From contig NZ_CP090836.1 of assembly GCF_021491915.1 (NCBI RefSeq), positions 285,001 through 349,000 on the forward strand: a stretch of DNA of 64,000 bases, in the 5' to 3' direction. Below are positions 1 to 11,896 of this stretch, in pieces; the stretch's first letter is position 1; each line of letters opens with the position of its first letter. This DNA is from Paracoccus everestensis. GTDB taxonomy: Bacteria; Pseudomonadota; Alphaproteobacteria; Rhodobacterales; Rhodobacteraceae. The notes below the pieces were generated by a model. It saw only the letters and a program-made list of their open reading frames with translations. It had not been told where the DNA came from and did not search any database. Made by a program: the position numbers and the translations under genes.

Positions 1-1998
<1,998 letters not shown>

Positions 1999-2125
1999 AT
2001 CCGGAAGAAGACAGACTTCCGTGTGCGCAGGCACACAGAACTGAAATCTTCCAACGCATCCTTGGACAACATCGTCCCGCAATCCCCCAAAAGGATCGCG
2101 GGACAACGCTGATCGCCTCTTTCCC

Positions 2126-2243
2126 GGTCTGGTGGCCCTAGCGCGAGCAAAACACCCGATCCCATCCTGAACTCGGCCGTTAAGTGCCGCTGCGCCGATG
2201 GTACTGCGTCTCAAGACGTGGGAGAGTAGGTCACCGCCAGACC
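2126..2243 (+). rRNA. 5S ribosomal RNA
   Basis: The 118-base stretch begins with GGTCTGG and ends with CCAGACC, which pair as the terminal helix. The internal segments CGATCCCATCCTGAACTCGG and GGGAGAGTAGGTC are typical of 5S rRNA. It lies about 130 bases after the 23S gene and 60 bases before tRNA-fMet, the usual order of an alphaproteobacterial rrn operon. Confidence 0.95.
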
Positions 2244-2303
2244 TGGAAAGACGCGATAAAATCTCCCTGAAAACGATGAAAAAACCGACACCGACAACCC
2301 TGC

Positions 2304-3182
<879 letters not shown>

Positions 3183-3239
3183 TTAGGCAGATTGCGTGAC
3201 GGAGGGTTTTTGGCTCATCGTAGCCTTTATGGAGCGAAG

Positions 3240-3614
3240 ATGAGCAAGAAGCCCATGACGACGAAAGCCGAGGCGGAGAAGGCGGTCAAAGATATCCGCC
3301 GGGCGACGCGTAAGATCCACAACGCCGAAGAGAAGATCAGGATTGTCTTGACCGGGCTTCGGGGCGAGGACAGCATTGCGGAGCTGTGCCGTCGCGAAGG
3401 GATCGCCCAGAGCCTGTATTACAGCTGGTCGAAGGAATTCCTCGAGGCCGGCAAGAAGCGCTTGGCCGGCGACACGGCGCGCCAGGCAACCAGTGGCGAG
3501 GTCAAGGACCTGCGCGCCGAGGCACTGGCGCTCAAGGAGGTTGTGGCCGACCTCACCCTTGAGAACCGGCTGCTCAAAAAAAACACGAGCGGGGCTGGGG
3601 GCGAGCACGCATGA
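3240..3614 (+). CDS. IS3-family transposase OrfA
   Basis: OrfA is a helix-turn-helix protein that binds the IS ends; the visible part DSIAELCRREGIAQSLYYSWSKEF is the usual IS3 OrfA DNA-binding motif, and the C-terminus (LRAEALALKEVVADL) is a leucine-rich dimerisation segment. The start MSKKPMTTKAEAE is chosen over an upstream in-frame ATG at 3192 because the latter would lie inside the terminal repeat. The gene ends in an ATGA overlap with orfB. It carries a run of eight A residues at 3576-3583 that can shift ribosomes by -1 into orfB. Confidence 0.88.
   Translation: MSKKPMTTKAEAEKAVKDIRRATRKIHNAEEKIRIVLTGLRGEDSIAELCRREGIAQSLYYSWSKEFLEAGKKRLAGDTARQATSGEVKDLRAEALALKEVVADLTLENRLLKKNTSGAGGEHA
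3578..3584 (+). other. programmed -1 frameshift site between orfA and orfB
   Basis: The heptamer A AAA AAC lies in the orfA frame within an eight-A run. Slipping back one base here leads directly into the orfB frame, which has no stop between the slip site and the orfB ATG at 3611. IS3 elements are known to make their OrfAB transposase this way; no downstream stimulatory structure was assessed. Confidence 0.65.
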
Positions 3615-4591
3615 GATATCCAGCGTCCGAGAAGCTCGAGATCATCCGCATCGTCGAGCAATCCCACCTGCCGGTCCGTCAGACTTTGGCGCAGATCGGG
3701 GTGCCGCCCACGACCTTTTACCGGTGGTATGATCGATACGTCGAGCACGGCCCGGAAGGGCTGGAAGACCGCCCCTCACGACCGTCCAGGGTCTGGAACC
3801 GCATTCCCGACGCTGTACGGGACCGGATTGTCGCTCTGGCGCTCGAAGAGCCGGACCTGTCGCCGCGGGAACTGGCCGTTCGCTTCACGGATACAGAAAA
3901 GTATTTCGTGTCAGAAGCGTCCGTGTATCGGCTGCTGAAGTCCTATGACCTGATCACCAGCCCGGCCTATGTGGTTGTCAAGGCCGGGAACGAGTTCAAG
4001 GACAAGACCACCCGGCCAAACCAGATGTGGCAAACCGACTTCACCTATCTCAAGGTGACAGGCTGGGGATGGTTCTACCTGTCTACCGTGCTGGATGACT
4101 TTTCTCGCTATATCGTTGGCTGGAAGCTGTGCACCAGCATGGCGGCGGACGATGTCAGCGCAACGCTTGATATCGCGCTCGCTGCATCCGGATGTGACAG
4201 CGCCGCCGTGCTGCACAAGCCGCGGCTGCTCAGCGACAATGGCCCGTGTTACATCGCCGGTGACCTGGCCGAATACCTCGAAGAAAATGGCATGAACCAT
4301 GTCCGCGGCGCCCCCAATCACCCTCAGACGCAGGGCAAGATCGAGCGCTGGCACCAGACCCTCAAGAACCGCATTCTGCTGGAAAACTATTACCTGCAAG
4401 GCGAGCTTGAGGCAGCCATCGCCGCCTTTGTCGAGCATTACAACAACCACCGCTATCACGAGAGCCTCGGCAATCTCACACCCGCTGACGTCTACTTCGG
4501 GCGCGGGCCGGCCATTCTGGCAGAAAGGGAGAAGATCAAGAAACTGACCATCCAAAGCCGGCGCTTGAACCATCAGTGCCAGGCAGCATAA
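3611..4591 (+). CDS. IS3-family transposase OrfB (DDE integrase)
   Basis: This 326-residue protein is the catalytic subunit or, after frameshifting, the catalytic half of OrfAB. It has an N-terminal helix-turn-helix (VRQTLAQIGVPPTTFYRWYDRY) and an rve integrase core with the three acidic residues in the blocks WQTDFTYL, LLSDNGPCY and GKIERWHQ, followed by the conserved YNNHRYHESLGNLTPADVY tail. Length and motifs are intact, so the element may be active. It starts at ATG overlapping the orfA stop by four bases, which would allow coupled translation as well as frameshifting. Confidence 0.93.
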   Translation: MRYPASEKLEIIRIVEQSHLPVRQTLAQIGVPPTTFYRWYDRYVEHGPEGLEDRPSRPSRVWNRIPDAVRDRIVALALEEPDLSPRELAVRFTDTEKYFVSEASVYRLLKSYDLITSPAYVVVKAGNEFKDKTTRPNQMWQTDFTYLKVTGWGWFYLSTVLDDFSRYIVGWKLCTSMAADDVSATLDIALAASGCDSAAVLHKPRLLSDNGPCYIAGDLAEYLEENGMNHVRGAPNHPQTQGKIERWHQTLKNRILLENYYLQGELEAAIAAFVEHYNNHRYHESLGNLTPADVYFGRGPAILAEREKIKKLTIQSRRLNHQCQAA

Positions 4592-4639
4592 CCTCAACCT
4601 ACAGAGCCAGAGCCCTCCAGACCAAAATCAGGCTGCCTG

Positions 4640-5526
4640 TTCCAAATCATTCGACGACGGACACTCTCGCCTCGATCCGACTTCGCACGTGATACCCGGA
4701 CCAGTGCTTCCAGGTGGCCCGACCGAAGCGTCTGGTTGCCTGGAGGATGTCGTTGCGGGCGCGAGCGGCCGGGCAGTCTTTCTTCCAGAGGCGTCCGTTC
4801 TTGCGGATCGGGATGACGGCCGTGCCGCCGCGATCCAGGATTGCGGTGTGGCATCGCCGGATGTCGAAGGCACCGTCGTCGGTCACGGTGCCGATCTGTT
4901 CGTCTGGTGGGATCTAATCCAGGAGGCCCGGCAGCACGGGGCTGTCACCCTCACGGCTCGAGGTGAACTCCACCGCCCGGATGTCACCGGTAGCTGTGTC
5001 CATCGCCAGATGGACCTTGCGGTATTGGCGCCTGCGGTGTGTGCCGTGCTTGCGCGCCAGCCACTCTCCGTCACCCCCGAACTTGACCCCCGTGCTGTCC
5101 ACCAGCAGGTTCAGCGGTCCTTGCGCGCGGCGGCTGGATATCTGAACGGTAAGGGTCTTCTGCCTGCGGCTCAGCGTAGAGAAGTCCGGCACCGACCAGT
5201 CGAGCCCAGCCATCTTCAAGATGCTGGACACCATGCCCGTGCATTGCCGAAGTGGCTGACCAAAGAGCACCTTCACCATCAGGCAGAACTGGATCGCCGC
5301 ATCGGAGAACACAGGCGGGCGGCCAGGCCGCCCCGCCTTGTTCGCCACCCACGCCATGTCCTTGTCCAACCAGATCAGCAGCGATCCCCGCCGCCTCAGA
5401 GCATCGTTGTAGGATTTCCAGTTCGTCGTGCGGTATCGGACAGTTTCAGGCTTCGTCATGCCAGAACGCTTAACCTACAGCAGCCCCAGCGTGAATCCTG
5501 GCTTGGACGAGTTCTGCAACAACGCC
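4640..5526 (-). mobile_element. IS5-family (IS903-like) element, 3' end missing
   Basis: The transposase reading frame runs on the minus strand. Upstream of its start the minus strand has GGCGTTGTTGCAGAAC (5526 down to 5511), which resembles the GGCTTTGTTG-type terminal repeat of IS903-like elements and is taken as the 5' end. The opposite end is not recognisable because the coding sequence loses homology at about 4680, next to the IS3 element. Confidence 0.6.
4647..5459 (-). pseudogene. IS5-family transposase with internal amber stop and lost C-terminus
   Basis: The protein begins MTKPETVRYRTTNW and contains the DDE-type core blocks LLVDSTGVKF (first Asp) and, after the defect, DDGAFDIRRCHTAI (second Asp). 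A TAG at 4914-4916 replaces what is normally a glutamine codon in LLDQIPP; the frame is otherwise continuous on both sides, so a single C-to-T change explains it. After RSRIEA, where family members continue with the conserved catalytic Glu region, the sequence becomes unrelated and stops at 4647. About 50 C-terminal residues are missing. The copy should be inactive. Confidence 0.85.
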
Positions 5527-5584
5527 ATCCTGACCTTCCCGGCGTCTCTTCGGTGGTAGATGCCCCTGCCGCGTGGCGCGGCTG

Positions 5585-5765
5585 CTACGAAGCGCTTGAT
5601 CCTTGTCCCGTTGTTTGTGCCGGTGCCCTATTTTGTTCATAGGCGCGCGCCGCTTCAATCAGGTTCTGAAGGAAGCTTGTCCGGTCTTGGCTTCCCCTCT
5701 GCTGATCAATCCAACTCCAAGCATCACGCGGCAGGCCCATGCGCACCCAAGCTTGCCCACTGCCC
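5585..5765 (-). pseudogene. unknown protein, C-terminal remnant cut by IS3
   Basis: An open minus-strand frame without its own start runs from the edge of the next IS to TAG at 5585-5587. It reads as a plausible small alpha-helical protein: WVRMGLPRDAWSWIDQQ followed by an FLQNLIEAARAYEQN helix and a Gln/Thr/Ser-rich end. The upstream part was evidently lost at the IS boundary. I do not recognise the family. The remaining bases between here and the IS5 end at 5526 show nothing else. Confidence 0.35.
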
Positions 5766-5805
5766 TGGTAATCCTCCCCGTTTTAACGGGGCGCAGACGT
5801 AGAAT

Positions 5806-6673
5806 TCACGCGGCCATTCTCAGCTTCATGGCAGGGGTGATCCCGCCGATGCCCATGTTGGGGCGTTCGTTGTTGTAGGTCCAGAGCCACTCGGTGGCGA
5901 TGTTCTGCACCTCCTCGATGGTTTCAAAGATGTATAGGTCCAGCCATTCGTGCCGGACTGTCCGGTTGTAGCGCTCGACGTAAGCGTTCTGCTGCGGCTT
6001 TCCGGGCTGGATATAGGTCAGGGTAATGCCCTTGTCCTCGGCCCATTCCATCAGACGGCCACTGATATATTCCGGGCCGTTATCAACCCTGATCGCCTTT
6101 GGTGCTCCCCGCCATTCGATGATTTGGTTCAGGGTCCGGACGACGCGCTCGGCCGGCAGCGAGAAGTCCACCTCGATGCCCAGGCCCTCGCGGTTGAAGT
6201 CGTCCAGGACGTTCAGAAGACGGAAGGCTCGCCCGTCCCCAAGGCGATCTGCCATGAAGTCCATGGACCAGACCGCGTTGGGAGCTTCCGGCACAGCCAG
6301 TTCCTCGGACTTCTCCCGCTTCAGCCGCTTGCGAGGCGTTCGCCATGGTCACTCGGACCAGTGGCGTTCCATGGCTCACTCCTCAGGTTCAGTTCCAGCT
6401 CACGATAGATCCGGTAGACGCGTTTGTGGTTCCAACCATGGCCCTGGACGTTGCGCAGATACAGGAAACACAAGCCAAAGCCCCAAGTCTTCCTGGTCTT
6501 GGTTAGCCCAATGAGCAGGTCGGCGATCTGCTCGTTCTCGTTGTCGCGCTTCGGGCTGTAGCGGAAACAGGTCTCGCTGACGCCGAATGCCCGGCAAGCC
6601 AGCGCAATGCTGATCCCCTTCGTCGCCACAGCCTTTGCGGCCAGCTCGCGACGCTGAGCTGGCCGCGTCACTT
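5806..6673 (-). pseudogene. IS3-family OrfB, frame broken by a short duplication
   Basis: The N-terminal part (RELAAKAVATKGISIALACRAFGVSETCFRY...RVYRIYRELELNLR) and the catalytic part ([36 protein letters not shown] with the D, D, E residues) lie in different frames. They are separated by about 40 extra bases around 6335-6381 that contain two near-identical 19-20-base copies (beginning GGCGTTC on the plus strand). The first frame then hits a stop at about 6321. The remaining catalytic frame is open from 6294 to 5806. A functional full-length transposase cannot be made. Confidence 0.85.
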
Positions 6674-6949
6674 TTTTCCAAGCGCCTCCCGGAGCAGATC
6701 GGCTTGCATGCTCAGATCGGCAAACATGCGCTTCAGCCGCCGGTTTTCGTCCTCCAGTAACTTCATCTGGCCCATCATGGATGCATCCATGCCGCCATAC
6801 CTGGCACGCCATTTGTAAAACGTCGCGCTGCTGATCCCATGCTCGCGACACAGTTCAGGCACAGGCAAACCACCCTCGGCCTGACGCAGCACGCCCATGA
6901 TCTGGGCCTCGGTGAAACGGGTTTTCTTCATCTGAATCTCCTCGTCCAA
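6668..6949 (-). CDS. IS3-family OrfA (IS407-like)
   Basis: Ninety-three residues with the standard IS407-type OrfA sequence: MKKTRFTEAQIMGVLRQAEGG, the helix-turn-helix VPELCREHGISSATFYKWRARYGG, and the leucine-rich KLLEDENRRLKRMFADLSMQADLLREALGKK. The true start is probably the MKKTRF methionine, six residues into this frame. The last codons contain AAAAAAG (6677 down to 6671), the classic IS3 -1 frameshift heptamer, in position to enter the orfB frame. OrfA itself is intact even though orfB is not. Confidence 0.9.
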   Translation of the reverse strand: MDEEIQMKKTRFTEAQIMGVLRQAEGGLPVPELCREHGISSATFYKWRARYGGMDASMMGQMKLLEDENRRLKRMFADLSMQADLLREALGKK

Positions 6950-7035
6950 CTTGCCGAGAAAATTCTACTTCCGCATCCCTTTAACCATAGGGAGGATTAC
7001 CACAGGATCACCCTTGCCTTGCTTATTCAGAAAGG

Positions 7036-7240
7036 CTTCGCGCCAGCCAAACCGCGGCGGCGGCGCAATCCCAGACGGCGGGCCAGTGCGGAAACACTGA
7101 CGTCCGGTTCCAAGCGGTGACTGCCTGTGCCTTGAAGGCATCTGACCAGCGGCGTCACTTGCCAACCGGCGCACCGTCGAGCCGCTCGACGACTGCCTTG
7201 ACCAACTGAAAGCTACCAGTCGCAGGCATAGTCGTGGAAC
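7036..7240 (-). pseudogene. remnant of an IS66-type TnpA (small ORF)
   Basis: Three minus-strand pieces in shifted frames match the N-terminal region of IS66-type TnpA proteins: GSFQLVKAVVERLDGAPVGK followed by a stop, RWSDAFKAQAV, and EPDVSVSALARRLGL. Together they follow the usual order of a variable leader, RRWSDEFKARAV and EPGVSVSALARRLGI. Frame changes between pieces show that the gene is decayed. The flanks up to the IS3 end at 7002 and the IS630 gene at 7382 show nothing else I can name. Confidence 0.5.
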
Positions 7241-7381
7241 TAGGCGTAGGCATGGAACCTCAGCGATCAGACCAATGTCCAAACCCTCTTCGACCACGCA
7301 CGCCATCAACCCACGGGTCTCCTTTCCGCTAAGGAGGTCTTTTCCATTCGCCTGCATCTCGCAAAAAATGCTATACCGCTT

Positions 7382-8443
7382 CTACTGCAAAACCCGAAAG
7401 TTCTCGTGGGTTATGACGCGGAAGTTGTCGGAGACCTTGTCGCGGAATTTTGTCCATTCCTGCGGGATGGTTTCACGCATGAATGCAAGGATGGCGTCGG
7501 CGAACTGCTTCTGACTTGGGTAGTAGCGGTTGTGGGTAACGTATTGATGCAAGACAGCCCAAAGCCGCTCAATCGGATTGAGATGAGGGCAATAGGGTGG
7601 CAGCTGGATCAGATGGATACGGCAAGCTGTCTTGGCGAGGAAGGCTCTGACATCGGGTCCTTTGTGGTAGGCAGCGTTGTCCCAGATGACATGAATGATG
7701 CGCTTGTCAGGGTTGCGCTCCTCGATCTTGGTGAGAAGCTGCACGGCACTGACCCCGTCGACGGTTGTGGGCTCGACAAAGGGTGCATCGAAAGTTTCGA
7801 GGTTTACAGCCCCATGAATGTTCACACGACCGCGCCCTGCTGTGCTGAGAACCGCTGGATTTGATCCCACCTTCACCCAGCCGAATGCAGGCTTGGTCTG
7901 GTATTCCGGATGCACCGCATCGGCGAAGTAGACGGCTTCATCTGCTGGTAACTCACGCATCAGGCGTTCGTAGAATGCGATGAAAGCTGTCTGCTTTTCC
8001 GCAGATGCCACGCGCGGCAGAGGCTTGGGCTTGCGGTATTCAAAGCCCAGTCGGGCGAGAAGTTTGATGCAGCCAGAATGGGAGTAGTTCAGACCGCACT
8101 CAGCCGCGAGGTGAGCCCTGATCTCGACCGTCGAGCGACAGAAGCGCACTTGCAGCCATGCGCACAGCGCAGTCTCCTGTGCCTGCGTCATACGGGACTG
8201 GCCGCCTTTCCAGCCGTCGTAGGCAAGCGCATCCCAACCATCTTGCAGGTAGGTTTTATGCCAGCCCCGAATGGTATCGTCGTCCAGATAGAGAAATTTT
8301 GCGATCCGGGCACAGCTTTCCCCGTCGTCGAGCAGCAGGATCGCATTTGCCCGGCGGGCAATGCCGTGGTCCTCGCGCTGACGACGCACGCACGCCTCAA
8401 GCTCGAGGCGGTCTGCTGAGGAAAGAAAGCCGGGGCGGATCAT
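7382..8443 (-). CDS. IS630-family transposase
   Basis: A full-length 353-residue IS630/Tc1-type DDE transposase. The N-terminal half has two helix-turn-helix segments (GIARRANAILLLDDGESCARIAKFLYLDDDTIRGW and the winged-helix block at STVEIRAHLAAECG). The catalytic core has YFADAVHPEY (first Asp), HVIWDNAAYHKG (second Asp) and the family signature LPPYCPHLNPIERLW with the third acidic residue. The frame is intact, so this copy could be functional. Terminal repeats and TA target sites were not resolved with confidence on either side. Confidence 0.93.
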   Translation of the reverse strand: MIRPGFLSSADRLELEACVRRQREDHGIARRANAILLLDDGESCARIAKFLYLDDDTIRGWHKTYLQDGWDALAYDGWKGGQSRMTQAQETALCAWLQVRFCRSTVEIRAHLAAECGLNYSHSGCIKLLARLGFEYRKPKPLPRVASAEKQTAFIAFYERLMRELPADEAVYFADAVHPEYQTKPAFGWVKVGSNPAVLSTAGRGRVNIHGAVNLETFDAPFVEPTTVDGVSAVQLLTKIEERNPDKRIIHVIWDNAAYHKGPDVRAFLAKTACRIHLIQLPPYCPHLNPIERLWAVLHQYVTHNRYYPSQKQFADAILAFMRETIPQEWTKFRDKVSDNFRVITHENFRVLQ

Positions 8444-8967
8444 AGGCGTAGCTGAATCGTTCCAAACCCAGCCGTCAAGTCACCAAATTCGGCTGCCGCA
8501 GGACTCCGAGTATAATTTGGAAATTGATTAGATTACCAGTGCCTCTGGCATGAAGTTCATCACCTGTGCGCCCCTGAACTGAGCTGAGCAAAACGGATAT
8601 TGCTTAGGCACTATATCGGCTTGCCAAGCCTCGGCAGAACGCCGTCCTCAAGGCTTTCAAAGGCAGTTTGCGTGACAGTTGCTGGAGGAGGACATTCGAC
8701 ATTCTTGACAACTCCCCTGGTTCCCTTGCTGACCTCATACCGGTGTGCTCGTGATCAACGACCTGCGCGACAGCCAATCTCATACCCCGCATTCTTGTTG
8801 TGAACGAGGGATCGCCGGAGGCAGGTCACATCCTTTCACCAGCAGTTGGACCCTATCGCTTGAACACCACCTGCATCTCGGGCCTCGGCTTGATATCTCC
8901 AACTGTCCTCCGCTTGCGCACGCGCCATCGGAAGCGCAGACTGACAGGGTCAAGGGCGGAGGCAGGG
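8444..8967. other. 524-bp non-coding stretch before ggt
   Basis: No complete gene is convincing here. A plus-strand frame at 8608-8754 reads ALYRLAKPRQNAVLKAFKG..., protein-like but short and without a start, perhaps an eroded gene end. The part next to ggt must hold its promoter; I could not single out a -35/-10 pair. A ribosome-binding sequence GGAGGCAGGG lies directly before the ggt start. Confidence 0.4.
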
Positions 8968-10770
8968 ATGAGACATTCGGCATTTGCAATCGTCTTGCTG
9001 CTGGGCAGCGCCACCATGGGTCTGGCCCGGCAGGCCACTGATGACGTGGCGCCCGAGGCTGCGACCGGCAGCGTTGTCCTGGAGGATGGCTTTGGCACGC
9101 TGACAGATGCGGCGCGTGCTGCCTTGTCGGCCAAGGCGGATGGCAAGCCCGTCACCGGACAAGACTGGATGATCAGCGCGGCCCATCCCCTGGCAGTTGA
9201 GGCAGGGGCCAAGGTTCTGGCCGCAGGTGGCAGCGCCGCTGATGCTGTGGTTGCCGTTCAAGTCGTGCTGGGCCTTGTGGAACCGCAAAGCTCGGGCCTG
9301 GGGGGCGGGGCTTTCCTGGTCTGGTATGATGCCGCAACAGGCGCACTGACAACGCTCGACGGACGGGAAACCGCGCCATTGGCAGCGACTCCGAAGATGT
9401 TTCTGGACAAGGCCGGCCAGCCGAGGGAATTCATGGATGCGGTGGTGGGGGGCCTTTCGGTGGGCACGCCCGGCACGCCGGCGCTGTTGGAAGCCGCGCA
9501 TCGCAAATGGGGGCGGGCCAATTGGTCCAGCCTTTTCGATGACGCGATCGGGTTGGCGGAACAGGGCTTTACCGTTTCGCCACGCCTTGCGGGGCAGGTG
9601 GCGGGCGAAGGCGAGGCGTTGCAGGCCGATCCGGCAACGGCCGCCTATTTCTTTCCCGACAACCGGTCGGTTGCGGCGGGCGCAACGCTGACCAACCCGG
9701 CCTATGCCGAAACCCTGCGCAAGCTGGCGGGCCAGGGCGCCAATGGATTCTATCAGGGCGAGGTCGCTGAAGGCATCGTTTCCGCCGTGCGGGGCGCGGA
9801 CAATCCGGGCCTGTTGTCGATGGGGGATATGGCAGCCTATCGCGTGATCGAACGCCCGGCGGTCTGCGTGGAATACCGCGCCCATGATGTCTGCGGCATG
9901 GGACCGCCTTCGTCGGGCGGGCTGACGGTGGGGCAGATCCTGGGGATGCTGGGCGGCTACGACCTGGCGGCGCTTGGGGCGGACAGCCCGGAAAGCTGGC
10001 GGCTGATCGGCGACGCCTCGCGTCTGGCATTCGCCGACCGGGGGCGCTTCATGGCGGACAACGACCATGTGCCGATGCCGACCGAAGGGTTGATCGATCC
10101 CGCCTATCTGTCTGAACGGGCCAAGCTGCTGGCGGGCGATGACAGCCTGCCCGAGGTCGGCGCAGGTGCGCCCGGCTGGTCTCATGCGGCGCTGTGGGGC
10201 CAGGATATGTCGCTGGAATTGCCATCGACCACCCATATCTCGATCGTGGACAGCCATGGCAATGCCTTGTCGATGACCACGACGATCGAAAACGGCTTCG
10301 GCTCTCGGGTCATGGCGCATGGATTTCTTCTGAACAACGAGCTGACCGATTTCAGCTTCGAGACCCATGATGCGGAGGGCTGGCCCATCGCCAATGCCCT
10401 GGCCCCGGGCAAGCGGCCCCGGTCGTCCATGGCGCCGACCATCGTGCTTGAGGACGGCAAGCCGGTGATGGTGATCGGCTCGCCCGGGGGCAGCCGGATC
10501 ATCGGCTATGTCGCGCGCGCCATCATTGCGCACCTGGACTGGGGCATGGACATTCAGGCGGCGGTGGCCGCGCCCAATATCGTGAACCGCTTTGGTCCCA
10601 TGGATATCGAGGCGGGATTGCCCGCCGCCCTGACCGAGGGCCTGTCAGCCATCGGGTTCGAACTGAACGAAACCGAACTGACTTCGGGCCTGCAAGGCAT
10701 CGTGATCGGCCCGGACGGGCTGTCGGGCGGCGCCGATCCCAGGCGAGAGGGCATCGCACTGGGCGGCTGA
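8968..10770 (+). CDS. ggt: gamma-glutamyltransferase precursor
   Basis: This 600-residue exported enzyme hydrolyses or transfers the gamma-glutamyl group of glutathione and related peptides in the periplasm. The start MRHSAFAIVLLLG is preceded by GGAGGCAGGG and gives a signal peptide ending near GLARQ; an in-frame ATG upstream at 8800 lacks a signal and a good ribosome site. The large-subunit motif AAHPLAVEAGAKVLAAGGSAADAVVAVQ is clear. The autocleavage site lies before Thr421 in STTHISIVD, so Thr421 becomes the nucleophile of the small subunit; GSPGGSRII near the C-terminus is the other conserved block. It stands alone, with a convergent SDR gene 16 bp downstream. Confidence 0.93.
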   Translation: MRHSAFAIVLLLGSATMGLARQATDDVAPEAATGSVVLEDGFGTLTDAARAALSAKADGKPVTGQDWMISAAHPLAVEAGAKVLAAGGSAADAVVAVQVVLGLVEPQSSGLGGGAFLVWYDAATGALTTLDGRETAPLAATPKMFLDKAGQPREFMDAVVGGLSVGTPGTPALLEAAHRKWGRANWSSLFDDAIGLAEQGFTVSPRLAGQVAGEGEALQADPATAAYFFPDNRSVAAGATLTNPAYAETLRKLAGQGANGFYQGEVAEGIVSAVRGADNPGLLSMGDMAAYRVIERPAVCVEYRAHDVCGMGPPSSGGLTVGQILGMLGGYDLAALGADSPESWRLIGDASRLAFADRGRFMADNDHVPMPTEGLIDPAYLSERAKLLAGDDSLPEVGAGAPGWSHAALWGQDMSLELPSTTHISIVDSHGNALSMTTTIENGFGSRVMAHGFLLNNELTDFSFETHDAEGWPIANALAPGKRPRSSMAPTIVLEDGKPVMVIGSPGGSRIIGYVARAIIAHLDWGMDIQAAVAAPNIVNRFGPMDIEAGLPAALTEGLSAIGFELNETELTSGLQGIVIGPDGLSGGADPRREGIALGG

Positions 10771-10786
10771 CGTCGGACAGAGACTC

Positions 10787-11641
10787 TCAGCCGTGCCGGG
10801 GCACCGCCGGCTGCAGGCCAAAGGTCTGGATCACCTGCGCCTCGAAATCCTTGTCGGAAAGGCTGCGGCGCAGGGGAACGAAATGTTCGGCCTCGGCCCC
10901 CACCATCACGGCGATGTCGCTGTTCTCGTTTTCGATGATGGCCTTGACAGCCTGGGCGATCGGTTCGGGCGCCGGGCCTTCGTTGATGGCCTTGGCCACG
11001 GTAGGGACAAAATGGGCAACCAGGTCGCGATAAGGCGACGCCTCGGCCGTGGTCGCGGCATTGGCGACCAGGCCCTTCCTGACGAAGTTGGTCCCGAATA
11101 GACCCGCCAGGACGGAATGGACGCGGATGCCAAAGGGTCCGGCCTCGTAGCGCAGCGAATCCGTGATTCCCTCAACCGCGTATTTGCTGGCATTGTAATG
11201 GGCCAGCAACGGCAAGCCCATGCGACCCAGGAAGGACGAGATGTTGATGATGACGCCGCCTCCTGCCTTGCGCATATGCGGCAGCACCTCGCGCGTGGTG
11301 CGGATCAAGCCAAAGACATTGACATCGAACTGCTGGATCATCTCCTCGTCCGTGCCATCCTCGATTGTGGCGAGAAGACCGAAACCGGCATTGTTGACCA
11401 GCACGTCGATTTGGCTCGCATCGGATATGACCTGCGCCACGGCGCTGCGGACCGAAGCGGTGTCGCGAACGTCCAACTTCACGGTCGTGACCTGAAGCCC
11501 GCGTTCCTGGGCCTGGGCCATCAGCTCGGCGTCATTGTCGCGAACGCCTGCAAAGACACGGTATCCGGCCCCGGCCAGCAGCAGGGCCGTTGCCATCCCC
11601 ATGCCCGATCCCGCGCCGGTGATCAAAACTGTCCTGGTCAT
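10787..11641 (-). CDS. short-chain dehydrogenase/reductase
   Basis: A classical SDR of 284 residues. The cofactor-binding TGAGSGMG is at residues 8-15, NNAG follows at about 87-90, a serine lies in IINISS, and the catalytic YNASK is present. The C-terminal extension beyond residue 250 is longer than in minimal SDRs and resembles those that act on lipophilic substrates, but the substrate cannot be read from sequence. It is transcribed alone, divergent from nothing close; 293 bp separate it from the PRC-barrel gene upstream. Confidence 0.85.
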   Translation of the reverse strand: MTRTVLITGAGSGMGMATALLLAGAGYRVFAGVRDNDAELMAQAQERGLQVTTVKLDVRDTASVRSAVAQVISDASQIDVLVNNAGFGLLATIEDGTDEEMIQQFDVNVFGLIRTTREVLPHMRKAGGGVIINISSFLGRMGLPLLAHYNASKYAVEGITDSLRYEAGPFGIRVHSVLAGLFGTNFVRKGLVANAATTAEASPYRDLVAHFVPTVAKAINEGPAPEPIAQAVKAIIENENSDIAVMVGAEAEHFVPLRRSLSDKDFEAQVIQTFGLQPAVPRHG

Positions 11642-11896
11642 GATGTTGTCCTGTTGCCATCGCGGATCAGCCGCCGCGCCTCAAGGATGAGGGCACTGCC
11701 CGGAAGTCGTCAACAGAAAGGGTGCCGCAGGCAGGCAGGCAGCAGGTCGTTCAGGTGCGGGGATGCAGTCCAAACTTGGCAACAGGCATATCGGATGTTC
11801 GTGTCGGATATGTGTCGGACAAGACTTCACGGCCCTGACTGGGTGGGAGGGACAAGGCCCGTTCGTCAGGCCAAAGCCCTGCTAGGTCGCAGAAAA

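Larger units (their letters stand above)
3197..4624 (+). mobile_element. IS3-family insertion sequence
   Basis: About 1.4 kb carrying orfA and orfB on the plus strand. The ends show an imperfect inverted repeat: GGAGGGTTTTTGGCTC at 3201-3216 against the complement of GAGCCAGAGCCCTCC at 4604-4618. The outermost bases are uncertain by a few positions. I could not find a convincing target duplication, which fits an insertion followed by deletion: the left side abuts a truncated recombinase and the right side abuts a truncated IS5-family transposase. Confidence 0.75.
5766..7002 (-). mobile_element. second IS3-family element (IS407-like)
   Basis: The element spans 1237 bp. Its ends form an imperfect inverted repeat of about 40 bp; both start TGGTAATCCTCCC reading inward, from 5766 on the plus strand and from 7002 on the minus strand, and stay similar as far as TAGAATT. 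Length and orfA/orfB layout fit the IS407 type of IS3 elements. The orfB is disrupted, so this copy probably cannot move by itself. No clear target duplication was seen. Confidence 0.85.
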
